Shown: positions 1 through 6,402 of the stretch, piece by piece
How positions within the stretch are numbered: position 1 is the first letter of the stretch
How the letters are laid out: the number at the start of each line of letters is the position of its first letter
Assembly (NCBI GenBank): GCA_937915965.1
Contig: CALGHC010000270.1
Span: 1-8,014, forward strand
DNA: 8,014 nt
Direction: 5' to 3'
Source: an uncultured Myxococcales bacterium
GTDB lineage: Bacteria > Myxococcota_A > UBA9042
Translations under genes and position numbers: made by a program
Notes under the pieces: model-generated
Told to the model about the DNA's origin: nothing
Databases searched by the model: none
Seen by the model: the letters and a program-made list of their open reading frames with translations, nothing else

Positions 1-726
1 GACGCCAAGCGCGGCGCGATCGGCGCGGTCATCGCCGAGCCGATGCAAGGTCGCGGCGGTTCGCGGCCCGCGCCCGCAGGCTGGCTCGCCGGGCTGCGGG
101 AGCGCTGTGATCGTTTTGGCGCGCTGCTGATCTTCGACGAGATCTTTACCGGGTTTGGCCGCACTGGAGCGCCGTTCGCCTTCGTCGCCGAGGCGGTCGA
201 GCCCGACCTGATCTGCGTGGGCAAGGCGCTGGGGGGCGGCTGGCCGATCGCCGCGTGCCTGGGCCGTTCAGCGGTGATGTCGGCCTGGGGCCCGGCGACC
301 GGCGAGGCCCTGCATACGTCGACGTTTCTCGGCCACCCGGTCGCCTGCGCGGCCGCCGTCGAGACGCTGCGGGTGATCGACGACGAGGGCCTCGTCGAAG
401 CCGCCCGCGACGGCGGCGCCTGGATGATCAGCGCCCTGCGCGATCGCCTCGATGGGGTCGACGGCGTAGTCGAGGTCCGGGGCCGCGGCCTTCTGCTGGG
501 GATCGAGCTTGCCAGCGGTACGACGATTGCCGACACGGCTGGCGCGCGCGTCTGGCGAACCGTCGTGGATTGCATGCGCCGCGGCGTCATCACCCTGCCC
601 TGCGCCCCCGACGGCGGCGTCCTGCAGCTGACGCCGCCGGCGACGCTGACCCATGCACAGCGCGCCTGCCTCGTGGACACCGTCGCCACCGCGGTGCGCC
701 GCACACTCGCCAAGGAAACCCAATGA
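1..726 (+). CDS. Class III PLP-dependent aminotransferase, C-terminal part (5' end outside window)
   Basis: The reading frame is open from base 1, so the gene starts to the left; 241 residues are visible, against roughly 430-460 for the family. It belongs to the class III (ornithine/GABA/acetylornithine-type) aminotransferases, cytosolic fold-type I PLP enzymes that move an amino group between an amine or amino acid and a keto acid or aldehyde. Seen in visible-residue numbering: IAEPMQGRGG (11-20), the cofactor segment LIFDEIFTGFGRTG with Asp46 that contacts the pyridine nitrogen, the Schiff-base lysine Lys75 in VGKALGGGWPIA, the phosphate-contacting Thr region STFLGHP, and a normal C-terminus with LQLTPPATLT. 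Nothing looks degraded. The TGA stop overlaps the ATG of the next gene (ATGA), which suggests one operon and translational coupling. The substrate cannot be assigned; pairing with a LuxE-like enzyme suggests an aldehyde or acyl-derived acceptor, which is inference. Confidence 0.92.
   Translation, partial: DAKRGAIGAVIAEPMQGRGGSRPAPAGWLAGLRERCDRFGALLIFDEIFTGFGRTGAPFAFVAEAVEPDLICVGKALGGGWPIAACLGRSAVMSAWGPATGEALHTSTFLGHPVACAAAVETLRVIDDEGLVEAARDGGAWMISALRDRLDGVDGVVEVRGRGLLLGIELASGTTIADTAGARVWRTVVDCMRRGVITLPCAPDGGVLQLTPPATLTHAQRACLVDTVATAVRRTLAKETQ
712..716 (+). promoter_or_regulatory. Ribosome binding site of the LuxE-like gene
   Basis: AAGGA lies six bases before the ATG at 723, inside the end of the aminotransferase gene. 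Together with the ATGA overlap it fixes the start of the downstream gene at 723. The same frame is open from further upstream, but those codons lie inside the aminotransferase and translate to an arginine-rich, non-family sequence. Confidence 0.6.
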
Positions 727-1898
727 ACGACCGAGCCACTCTAGCCGCCGAGATGGCGACGTGGATCACCGCCTGGGCCGACCGGGGCCGCGACGGCCTG
801 CCGGCAAACGAAGACGACGAGGCGCGCTTCGACCGGCTCGCGCTGGCGCTCTTCGCAAGGCAGTTCGAAGATATCCCCACCTACCGAAGATTCTGCGAGG
901 CACAAGGCGCGACACCCGCCAGCGTCGGCAGCTGGCGCGAGGTACCGCGCGTGCCCGTCACCGCGATGAAGACCGCCGCGCTGTCGACTGAGGCCGCTGT
1001 CGCTGCGCCCGCTGCGTGTTTCGAGACCAGCGGCACGACGGACGGACGGCCGGGGCGGATATGGCTGGAAGATACGGACACCTATGATCTATCCGCGGCT
1101 GCGACCTTCCACGCATTTTGCGCGGCCGATCACTTCCTGAGGCTGCGGCCGGGCGCCGCCCCCGTGGACGCGCCCGCGCCCGTGCGGTGCGTGTCCCTCG
1201 TGGCGGCCGATTCCGGTCGACCGCGTTCCTCGCTGGCTCACATGGTCGATCACCTGTTCACGCTCTGGGACGACGGCGAGGGTGGCACATTTCTTGGAAG
1301 CGACGGGCTCGACCTGCCCGGCCTGATGGCATGCCTGCACAGCGCGATCGCCGAGGAGCGCCCTACGTTCCTGTTCGCGACGTCAACCGCCCTGGCGTTG
1401 ATGCTCGAACGCTGGCCAAAGGACGCTCGCCTTGTCCTGCCGGCCGGCTCCCGCCTGCTCGACACCGGCGGCCCCAAGGCACGCCACGGCACGATCGATC
1501 GAGCCGCACAGCACCGCGACATCGGCGCGCTTCTTGGCCTCGAAGATGACGCCATCGTTGGCGAGTTCGGCATGACAGAGCTGTCGAGCACGCGCTACGA
1601 GACCGGGGTGCGCGGCCGCGCAATCGGCGACGTCGCGCCGCGGCGCGCCTACGTCGGTCCGCCTTGGCTGCGCACGATCGTGGTCGACCCGGCCACTGGC
1701 GAACCAGTCGACGACGGCGACGTCGGCATGCTCGCCCACATCGATCTCGCCAGCTTGGACAGTGTGGCGTTTGTGTTAACGGGCGATCTCGGCCGGATCG
1801 TGCCTGTGGTCGGCGCAGGACCAGCCATCGAGCTGGCCGGCCGCGTCCCCGGTTCGGAGTGGCGCGGCTGCGGCCTCGATGTCGGCGAGCTTATTTGA
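723..1898 (+). CDS. LuxE/PaaK-like adenylate-forming acyl-protein synthetase
   Basis: A 391-residue protein resembling LuxE acyl-protein synthetase (long-chain fatty acid--luciferin-component ligase) and related members of the adenylating superfamily, normally about 350-400 residues. LuxE activates a carboxylic acid with ATP and passes the acyl group through an enzyme-bound thioester to the LuxC reductase. Seen: the phosphate-binding loop FETSGTTDGRPG (100-111), LLDTGGPKAR (245-254), the adenylation motif GEFGMTELSS (280-289), VGPPWLRTIVVDPATGEPV (311-329), LTGDLGRI (352-359) and LAGRVPGSEWRGCGLDVGEL (371-390). The N-terminal part (EDIPTYRRFCEAQGATP, then VPVTAMKTA) also fits LuxE-like proteins. 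It overlaps the preceding aminotransferase by ATGA. No luxA, luxB, luxC or luxD lies in the window, so bioluminescence is not implied; such enzymes also occur in natural-product or lipid pathways. A rare TTA leucine codon falls at residue 352. The acid substrate is unknown. A phenylacetate-CoA-ligase-like role is the main alternative. Confidence 0.8.
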   Translation: MNDRATLAAEMATWITAWADRGRDGLPANEDDEARFDRLALALFARQFEDIPTYRRFCEAQGATPASVGSWREVPRVPVTAMKTAALSTEAAVAAPAACFETSGTTDGRPGRIWLEDTDTYDLSAAATFHAFCAADHFLRLRPGAAPVDAPAPVRCVSLVAADSGRPRSSLAHMVDHLFTLWDDGEGGTFLGSDGLDLPGLMACLHSAIAEERPTFLFATSTALALMLERWPKDARLVLPAGSRLLDTGGPKARHGTIDRAAQHRDIGALLGLEDDAIVGEFGMTELSSTRYETGVRGRAIGDVAPRRAYVGPPWLRTIVVDPATGEPVDDGDVGMLAHIDLASLDSVAFVLTGDLGRIVPVVGAGPAIELAGRVPGSEWRGCGLDVGELI

Positions 1899-1953
1899 GA
1901 ATCGCAATCGGGGACCGACGCAACGTCCGAATCGCGAGGCGCCAGTGCGAGGC

Positions 1954-4437
1954 CTAGACGCGAACGCGCTTCATCGCGGGATCGTAGAGCGGTCGGATCG
2001 ACACGCTGGCGTCGACCAGGCGGCCAGCGACCTCTACCTGCCACTGGGCGGTCTCGATCCAGGCCTTGCCGATCGGCACGTCGGCCTCAGCCATCCAAAG
2101 ACCCACGGCGCCACCGAGAGTGAAACCATACGATCCGGCCCGCACGTAGCCGACCGCGACGCCGTCGCGGCGGACGATCTCGCCGTGAAAGAGCATCTCG
2201 TTCGGGTCACCCAGGCGCACCTGCAGCAAGCGGCGCTGCAGCGGCCCTTCGGCCTTGCGGGCGACCACAGCGTCGCGACCGATGAAGCCGCCGGGCTTGT
2301 CGAGCGCGACCGCGAAGCCGAGCCCGGCCTCCAGGACCGAGTCCGTGTTGTCGATGTCGTGACCGTAGTCGCGGTAGCCCTTCTCGAGCCGCAGGCTGCT
2401 CAGCGCCTTGAGGCCGGCGTGCCGCAACCCATAGCGCGCGCCGACCTCGACCAGGCGGTCGTAGACGTGGATGGCCTGATCAGCCGAGACGTAGAGCTCA
2501 TAGCCAAGCTCGCCGAGGTAGGTGATCCGCACGCACAGAGCCCGCGCGTAGCCGATGTCGATGTGCCGGGCGGCCCGGAAGGGGAAGGCCTCATTCGACA
2601 GGTCGGTCGCGGTCACCGCCTGCATCAGCTCGCGCGATCTCGGCCCCTGGATGTTGATCTGGGCGTAGCCGGCGGTGACGTCGGTGACCGAAGCGTGGGC
2701 ATCCGCCGGGATGTGGCGCCGAAGCCACGTCTCCACGTGGCGCTGCGCGGTGTCCGACGCGACGACCCAGTACTGGTCAGCGGCCAGCTTGGTCACGGTC
2801 AGGTCGGCTTCGAGGGTGCCCCCCTCATTGAGCCACTGCGTGTAGGTGATCAGGCCAGTGTCGCCGTCGACGTCGTTGGCCGAGACGTAGTTCAGAACGC
2901 GGCCGGCGTCCCGACCCTGGACGAGGAACTTCGCCATGAAGGACATGTCCATCAGGATCACGCCTTCGCGGGCAGCTGTGTGCTCTTGGCGCCAGAAGGG
3001 GAACCAGCCCTGCTGCCCCCAGCTCAGACACTCTTCGGGCTCGTCGTGACCCGCTGGCGTGTACCAGTCGGCGGCCTCCCAGCCGCTGATCTCTCGAAAG
3101 AAGGCGCCGTGGGCGGCGAGACGCTCGTGCAGGGGCGAGCGGCGAGCGCCGCGCGCGGTGCGCATCGTGCGCGTCGGGTAGTGGCATTGGTAGACCATGC
3201 CGAGCGACTCGACGGTGCGCGTGCGACGATACTCGGGCGCGCATTGCCAGGGATGGAGGCGATCGATGTGCATCCCGGTGACGTCGACGTCGGCGCGGCC
3301 GTTGAGGATCCAATGGGCCAAGACGCGGCCCATGCCGCCGCCGGTGAGGATGCCGATCGAGTTCAGCCCCGCGGCGACAAAGTAGTTGCGCAGCTCGGGA
3401 GCCTCCCCCACAACGGGTGCGAGGTCAGGCGTGAAGCTCTCGGGTCCACAGAAGAACTTCCGTACGCCGATGTCGGTGAGCGCGGGGATCCGCGCCATGG
3501 CGGTCTCGACGTAGGGTCCCATCCGGTCCCAGTCGGGTCGGATCTCGCCGAACGAGAAGTCCTCGGGCACGCCGCCGACCTTCCATGGCGCGCAGACGGG
3601 CTCGAAGAGGCCCACCATCAAGCCACCACCCTCTTCGCGGTAATAGGCGTGTGAGGCCGGGTCCTCAAGCACCGGGAAGGTCGACAGGGCCCCCGGCACG
3701 GCGGCGGTGATCAAGTAGTAGTGCTCGGCGGCCTGCAGCGCGATCGGCACCCCCGAGCGTTCGCCGAGCTGTCGGGCCCACATGCCCGCGCAGTTGACGA
3801 CCACCTCGGCCTCGATGGTGCCAGCGGTCGTTGTCACGCCGACCACCGCGCCGTCACGTTGCAACACGCCGGTCGCGGCGACCCCCTCGACGACCTTCAC
3901 GCCCTGCTGACGCGCGCCGCGGGCCAGCGCCATGGTCACGTCAACCGGATTCACCCGGCCGTCGCCAGCGACGTAGAAGCCGGCGAGGATGTCGTCCGTG
4001 CGCGCGATCGGGAACATCGCGCCGACCTCGGCGGCAGATATCTCCTGCACGTCGACACCGCAGTGGCGGTTGAAGGCCGAGACCCGCCGGTACTCTTCGA
4101 GGCGGTCGGGTTCGGTCGCGATCTCGATGAAGCCGACCGGCTTGAAGCCCGTCGCCTGGCCCGTCTCGGCTTCGAGGCGCTGGTAGAGGTCGCGCGTGTA
4201 GCGACGCATCTCGGTCGAGGTCTCGGACAGCGAGCCAAAGGTCACCATCAGCCCCGCGGCGTGCCAGGTGGTCCCCGAGGTGAGCTGGTCACGCTCGACC
4301 AGGACGACGTCGCTGCAGCCCATGTGGCCAAGATGGTAGGCCACTGAGCAGCCTATGATGCCGCCGCCGATGACGACGACGCGGGCGCGTTCGGGCAGCG
4401 CGGGTGGCGTCAACACAGCAGGCGTCGGTGCAGCCAT
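1954..4437 (-). CDS. Dimethylglycine/sarcosine dehydrogenase-like flavoprotein with GcvT domain
   Basis: An 827-residue fusion with the architecture of dimethylglycine dehydrogenase (DMGDH) and sarcosine dehydrogenase. These oxidatively remove an N-methyl group from a methylated amino acid and can pass the one-carbon unit to tetrahydrofolate. Domains: an N-terminal DAO-type FAD domain (about 19-380) with the Rossmann loop VVVIGGGIIGCS (20-31) and acidic end VLVERD (45-50); TSGTTWHAAGL (53-63), where His59 matches the histidine that carries covalent FAD in DMGDH/SARDH; FCGPESFTPDLAPVVGEAP (329-347) and the GLNSIGILTGGGMGR flavin motif (357-371); a central FAO-type segment (about 382-435, MVYQCHYP at 414-421); a GcvT-like folate domain (about 437-715, with YAQINIQGPRSR and YLGELGYELY); and a GcvT C-terminal barrel (about 735-825). 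A GAGGA site sits five bases before the ATG. No signal peptide is seen; it is probably cytosolic. The HAD-fusion gene lies 70 bp upstream on the same strand, so co-transcription is likely. Substrate may be dimethylglycine, sarcosine or another N-methylated amine such as 4-methylaminobutyrate; motifs alone do not decide. Confidence 0.92.
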   Translation of the reverse strand: MAAPTPAVLTPPALPERARVVVIGGGIIGCSVAYHLGHMGCSDVVLVERDQLTSGTTWHAAGLMVTFGSLSETSTEMRRYTRDLYQRLEAETGQATGFKPVGFIEIATEPDRLEEYRRVSAFNRHCGVDVQEISAAEVGAMFPIARTDDILAGFYVAGDGRVNPVDVTMALARGARQQGVKVVEGVAATGVLQRDGAVVGVTTTAGTIEAEVVVNCAGMWARQLGERSGVPIALQAAEHYYLITAAVPGALSTFPVLEDPASHAYYREEGGGLMVGLFEPVCAPWKVGGVPEDFSFGEIRPDWDRMGPYVETAMARIPALTDIGVRKFFCGPESFTPDLAPVVGEAPELRNYFVAAGLNSIGILTGGGMGRVLAHWILNGRADVDVTGMHIDRLHPWQCAPEYRRTRTVESLGMVYQCHYPTRTMRTARGARRSPLHERLAAHGAFFREISGWEAADWYTPAGHDEPEECLSWGQQGWFPFWRQEHTAAREGVILMDMSFMAKFLVQGRDAGRVLNYVSANDVDGDTGLITYTQWLNEGGTLEADLTVTKLAADQYWVVASDTAQRHVETWLRRHIPADAHASVTDVTAGYAQINIQGPRSRELMQAVTATDLSNEAFPFRAARHIDIGYARALCVRITYLGELGYELYVSADQAIHVYDRLVEVGARYGLRHAGLKALSSLRLEKGYRDYGHDIDNTDSVLEAGLGFAVALDKPGGFIGRDAVVARKAEGPLQRRLLQVRLGDPNEMLFHGEIVRRDGVAVGYVRAGSYGFTLGGAVGLWMAEADVPIGKAWIETAQWQVEVAGRLVDASVSIRPLYDPAMKRVRV

Positions 4438-4442
4438 GGGAT

Positions 4443-4447
4443 TCCTC
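4443..4447 (-). promoter_or_regulatory. Ribosome binding site of the DMGDH-like gene
   Basis: On the minus strand GAGGA lies five bases before the ATG at 4437. It supports this start, which leaves a short proline/alanine-rich leader of about 18 residues before the FAD-binding strand. Confidence 0.6.
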
Positions 4448-4467
4448 GTCGGGCGTCAGGGCCGTAC

Positions 4468-4533
4468 GCTGGAGCTGCGCTTTGGCGCGCAACCGGTGTT
4501 GCTGGAGCTACGCTTTGGCGCGCAAGCGGTGTT
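4468..4533. repeat. Two-copy 33-bp tandem duplication at the 3' end of the HAD-fusion gene
   Basis: Bases 4468-4500 and 4501-4533 are the same 33-bp unit side by side, differing at two positions (4477 against 4510, and 4494 against 4527). Each copy begins GCTGGAGCT and ends GGTGTT. The unit is 11 codons long, so the frame is kept. Read on the minus strand, the copy next to the gene encodes QHRLRAKA followed by TAG, while the second copy has CAG at the equivalent codon and stays open into the DMGDH-like gene's leader. The difference at 4510/4477 therefore decides where the HAD-fusion protein ends. Each copy also contains the near-palindrome TTGGCGCGCAA. Confidence 0.9.
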
Positions 4534-5467
4534 GACGTGTGGTCCGGTTGACGGTCGCACCGAAGAGGTCGCGCATGGCCGAACGGTGTTCGGCGGCGAA
4601 GTGTGCGTCGTAGTTCTCGAGCTCCTTCGTCCCACCAAAGTTGTAGAACTCGACCAGCGCGCCGTCGTCGCGTTCGACCAGACGGGCGTCGCGCACCCCA
4701 GCGATATCGCGCATCGCGGCGAGATGGTCGGACACCAGCCACGCGCCCAGCCGCTCGCGCACCGCTGCGTCGGTGCAGACATTCTCGATCTCGACCACGA
4801 CCGGTCCGTGCTTCGCCTCGCGGACCAGCTCGACGAGCTCGTCGAGGCCGGTCACCGTGAGGTCACAGGCGGCCTTCTCGTCGCCGCCCAGGCGCTGCAC
4901 CAGGCAGGTACGCAGACCGCGGGCCCTTGCCGGCGAGATGTCGTAGCTCTGGAAGGCCGAGACGTGCAGCCAGGCGTCGCGAGGCACCGCCGTACGCGCC
5001 ACCCCCATCCGCAAGATCGCGTCCCAGGCCCTGTCGGTGGGTTTGTAGGCGCGCAGCTCCTGGCTGGTAATGCACACGTCCCAAGCGACATGCAGGCCGG
5101 CGATCGCGTCGAGCTGGTGGTTGGCGTCGCAGTTCGACAACACGCCGACCTGCACCATGTCCCGCAGGGTCGCCAGCGCCCGGCTGCTGTCGGGGAACGC
5201 CGTCATGCGGCCAAAATCGTCGGCAAAGAGCCCGACAACTGCTGGCCTGAGTTCTGGCTTCGTCTTGGCGATCGCCCGCTTGAGGATCTGGGCGTAGGAG
5301 GTCCAGATATCGGCCTTCTGCAGGACGAGGCACTCGGCCTCGAACGCCTCGAAGTCCGCCCGGCTGGTGATGTCGACGCGCTCGAGCCCTCTGCGCCAGT
5401 CGAGCAACGTCCCGAAGCAGTCAAAGGTGATGAGCGAGATATCAGTCAGCCAGTCCGGCGCAGTCAT
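4508..5467 (-). CDS. HAD type II (haloacid dehalogenase-like) hydrolase fused to a DUF4286-like domain
   Basis: A 319-residue protein. Residues 9-215 are a haloacid-dehalogenase type II-like hydrolase with all four HAD motifs: ITFDCFGTLLDW (13-24, nucleophile Asp15), VLSNCD (109-114, Ser111/Asn112), LRAYKP (138-143, Lys142) and HVSAFQSYDISPARARGLRT (168-187, Asp176). Such enzymes hydrolyse carbon-halogen or phosphoester bonds through an aspartyl intermediate. Typical members are about 220-240 residues, so the extra C-terminal 95 residues (about 223-315) form a second domain. It resembles DUF4286 or related dimeric alpha/beta-barrel domains: strand VVVEIENV, helix with AWLVSDHLAAMRDI, strand GALVEFYNF, helix ENYDAHFAAEHRSAMRDLFG. 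The ATG at 5467 is chosen because a purine-rich GAGAG lies six bases upstream and the HAD fold starts nine residues later; the frame is open to 5602, but that part is only a cysteine-isoleucine-alanine repeat from intergenic 9-bp units. The stop lies in a 33-bp duplication, 70 bp before the DMGDH-like gene. Substrate unknown. Confidence 0.85.
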   Translation of the reverse strand: MTAPDWLTDISLITFDCFGTLLDWRRGLERVDITSRADFEAFEAECLVLQKADIWTSYAQILKRAIAKTKPELRPAVVGLFADDFGRMTAFPDSSRALATLRDMVQVGVLSNCDANHQLDAIAGLHVAWDVCITSQELRAYKPTDRAWDAILRMGVARTAVPRDAWLHVSAFQSYDISPARARGLRTCLVQRLGGDEKAACDLTVTGLDELVELVREAKHGPVVVEIENVCTDAAVRERLGAWLVSDHLAAMRDIAGVRDARLVERDDGALVEFYNFGGTKELENYDAHFAAEHRSAMRDLFGATVNRTTRQHRLRAKA

Positions 5468-5473
5468 GGGCGT

Positions 5474-5478
5474 CTCTC
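5474..5478 (-). promoter_or_regulatory. Weak ribosome binding site deciding the HAD-fusion start
   Basis: GAGAG on the minus strand, six bases before the ATG at 5467. It is a modest match but supports this start over the upstream ATG at 5602, whose translation would run through a repeat array. Confidence 0.45.
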
Positions 5479-5491
5479 GCTGGAGCGGGGC

Positions 5492-5545
5492 GGCGATGCA
5501 GGCGATGCAGGCGATGCAGGCGATGCAGGCGATGCAGGCGATGCA
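5492..5545. repeat. Perfect six-copy 9-bp tandem repeat (GGCGATGCA)6
   Basis: Six identical, uninterrupted copies of GGCGATGCA fill 54 bp of the 186-bp spacer between the peroxiredoxin and the HAD-fusion gene. The 10-base sequence GGGGCGGCGA stands at 5487-5496 (overlapping the first copy) and again at 5547-5556, just beyond the last copy, so the array is framed by a direct repeat. The 9-bp period keeps frame in every reading, giving Cys-Ile-Ala on the minus strand and Met-Gln-Ala or Gly-Asp-Ala on the plus strand, but none of these belongs to a recognisable protein. The array ends 24 bp upstream of the HAD-fusion ATG, so it lies in that gene's probable promoter or leader. Perfect identity points to recent expansion by slippage. 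Confidence 0.95.
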
Positions 5546-5631
5546 AGGGGCGGCGAGTCTAGCATGGCGTCGCGGCCACGCGAAACGGCGGCTTGAAGGC
5601 ATTCGCCCCCAAACCGCCGTCCGCTCTAGCG

Positions 5632-5664
5632 TATGCCTGGCATATGCCGCCCTCTACAGGCGGC
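5632..5664. other. Palindrome plus stem-loop at the peroxiredoxin 3' end (possible terminator)
   Basis: Two adjacent inverted repeats. TATGCC-T-GGCATA at 5632-5644 is a perfect 13-bp palindrome. GCCGCC (5646-5651) and GGCGGC (5659-5664) form a six-pair G/C-rich stem around a seven-base loop that contains the peroxiredoxin stop codon (5654-5656). There is no T-tract on the minus strand after either element, so intrinsic termination is only a possibility. The palindrome could instead be a protein binding site upstream of the HAD-fusion gene. Confidence 0.35.
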
Positions 5665-6253
5665 GCGAGTTCTTCGACAAGTACGACGCGACGCCGTCCG
5701 CGTTCGCCTCCATGCCGGGCTTGCCCTCCTGCCAGCCGGCGGGGCAGACCTCACCGTTCTCCTCGGTGAACTGCAGCGCGTCGACCATCCGCAGCATCTC
5801 GTCGATGTTGCGGCCAAGTGGCAGGTTGTTGATGACCTGGTGCTGAACGACACCGTCGCGGTCGATCAGGAAGGCGCCACGAAGGGCGACCGCGTCGTCG
5901 ATCAGGACGTCATAGTCGCGGGCGATCTGCTTGGTGATGTCGGCGACCAGCGGGAACTGCACCGGGCCGATGCCGCCCTCGCGGACCTTGGTGTTGCGCC
6001 AGGCCCAGTGGCTGAACTTACTGTCGACCGAGCAGCCAAGGAGGGCGACGTTCTTCTCCTCGAACTTGCCGAAGCGCCGGTCGAACGCGATGATCTCGCT
6101 GGGACAAACGAACGTGAAGTCCAGAGGATAGAAGAAGAGGACGACGTACTTCTTGCCCTTGTAGTCGGACATCTTGATGGTGCCGAAAGAACCATCGCCG
6201 AGGACGGCGTCCGCCTCGAAATCGGGGGCCTGCTTGCCAACTAGAACGCTCAT
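5654..6253 (-). CDS. Typical 2-Cys peroxiredoxin (AhpC/Prx1 family)
   Basis: A complete 199-residue thiol peroxidase that reduces hydrogen peroxide, alkyl hydroperoxides and perhaps peroxynitrite in the cytosol. Seen: the active-site segment FYPLDFTFVCPSE (41-53) with peroxidatic Cys50 and the PxxxT/SxxC arrangement Pro43/Thr47/Cys50; Arg125 in VALRGAFLID, the usual active-site arginine region; and resolving Cys170 in EVCPAGW, which forms the intersubunit disulfide. A third cysteine, Cys74, lies in LLGCSVDS. GGIG (93-96) corresponds to the GGLG loop, but the C-terminal YF helix of the peroxide-sensitive eukaryotic type is absent, the protein ending YLSKNSRRL; family knowledge would predict resistance to over-oxidation. 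The start at 6253 is fixed by AGGAG six bases upstream; the open frame extends to 6433, but that part is unlike the family. No ahpF, ahpD or thioredoxin reductase gene is in the window, so the electron donor is unknown. Confidence 0.96.
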   Translation of the reverse strand: MSVLVGKQAPDFEADAVLGDGSFGTIKMSDYKGKKYVVLFFYPLDFTFVCPSEIIAFDRRFGKFEEKNVALLGCSVDSKFSHWAWRNTKVREGGIGPVQFPLVADITKQIARDYDVLIDDAVALRGAFLIDRDGVVQHQVINNLPLGRNIDEMLRMVDALQFTEENGEVCPAGWQEGKPGMEANADGVASYLSKNSRRL

Positions 6254-6259
6254 GGGGTG

Positions 6260-6264
6260 CTCCT
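6260..6264 (-). promoter_or_regulatory. Ribosome binding site of the peroxiredoxin gene
   Basis: A clear AGGAG on the minus strand, six bases before the ATG at 6253. It is the strongest ribosome site in the window and selects 6253 over upstream in-frame starts. Confidence 0.75.
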
Positions 6265-6271
6265 GTTTCTT

Positions 6272-6294
6272 GTCGGCCGGCCGATGGGGCCGAC
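6272..6294. other. Inverted repeat in the peroxiredoxin leader
   Basis: GTCGGCC (6272-6278) and GGCCGAC (6288-6294) form a perfect seven-pair stem with a nine-base loop. The left half also overlaps a 12-bp perfect palindrome, TCGGCCGGCCGA (6273-6284), so two structures compete. It ends seven bases upstream of the AGGAG ribosome site, so in an mRNA it could affect translation start; that role is inference. Confidence 0.4.
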
Positions 6295-6402
6295 CGCTTG
6301 GGTGGGTCGTTCCGGGATGCCGCTGGATTCGCTGACCAGCGGCCGTCGCTGCCGAGTGGTCTAGAAGAAGTGCCGCCGGGCCGCAAGCGCGAAATCGAGA
6401 GA

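Noticed and set aside
255..722. Upstream extension of the LuxE-like frame from an ATG at 255
   Set aside because: It is arginine-rich, runs inside the aminotransferase in another frame and has no LuxE similarity; the ATGA start at 723 has a ribosome site.
723..1898. Bioluminescence (lux) operon
   Set aside because: Only a LuxE-like gene is present; no luciferase subunits or other lux genes are in the window, and the family is used in other pathways.
1899..1953. Bidirectional terminator between the converging genes
   Set aside because: Only a four-pair stem (GACG-CAA-CGTC near 1917-1927) is seen, with no T-tract on either strand.
1879..3654. 591-codon plus-strand open frame opposite the DMGDH-like gene
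   Set aside because: It lies wholly or mostly antisense to a gene with full domain motifs, and its translation resembles no family. Long antisense frames are expected with strong G/C third-position bias.
5492..5545. The 9-bp array as a CRISPR or an iteron origin
   Set aside because: Copies are directly abutting with no spacers, so not CRISPR; there is no Rep gene, DnaA box cluster or AT-rich unwinding region to suggest an origin.
4355..5596. 413-codon plus-strand open frame opposite the HAD-fusion gene
   Set aside because: Antisense to a well-supported HAD gene; its end only translates the 9-bp repeat (Gly-Asp-Ala)n.
5468..5602. N-terminal extension of the HAD-fusion to an ATG at 5602
   Set aside because: It would encode a Cys-Ile-Ala repeat from the tandem array and a charged stretch with no family match; the HAD fold begins just after 5467.
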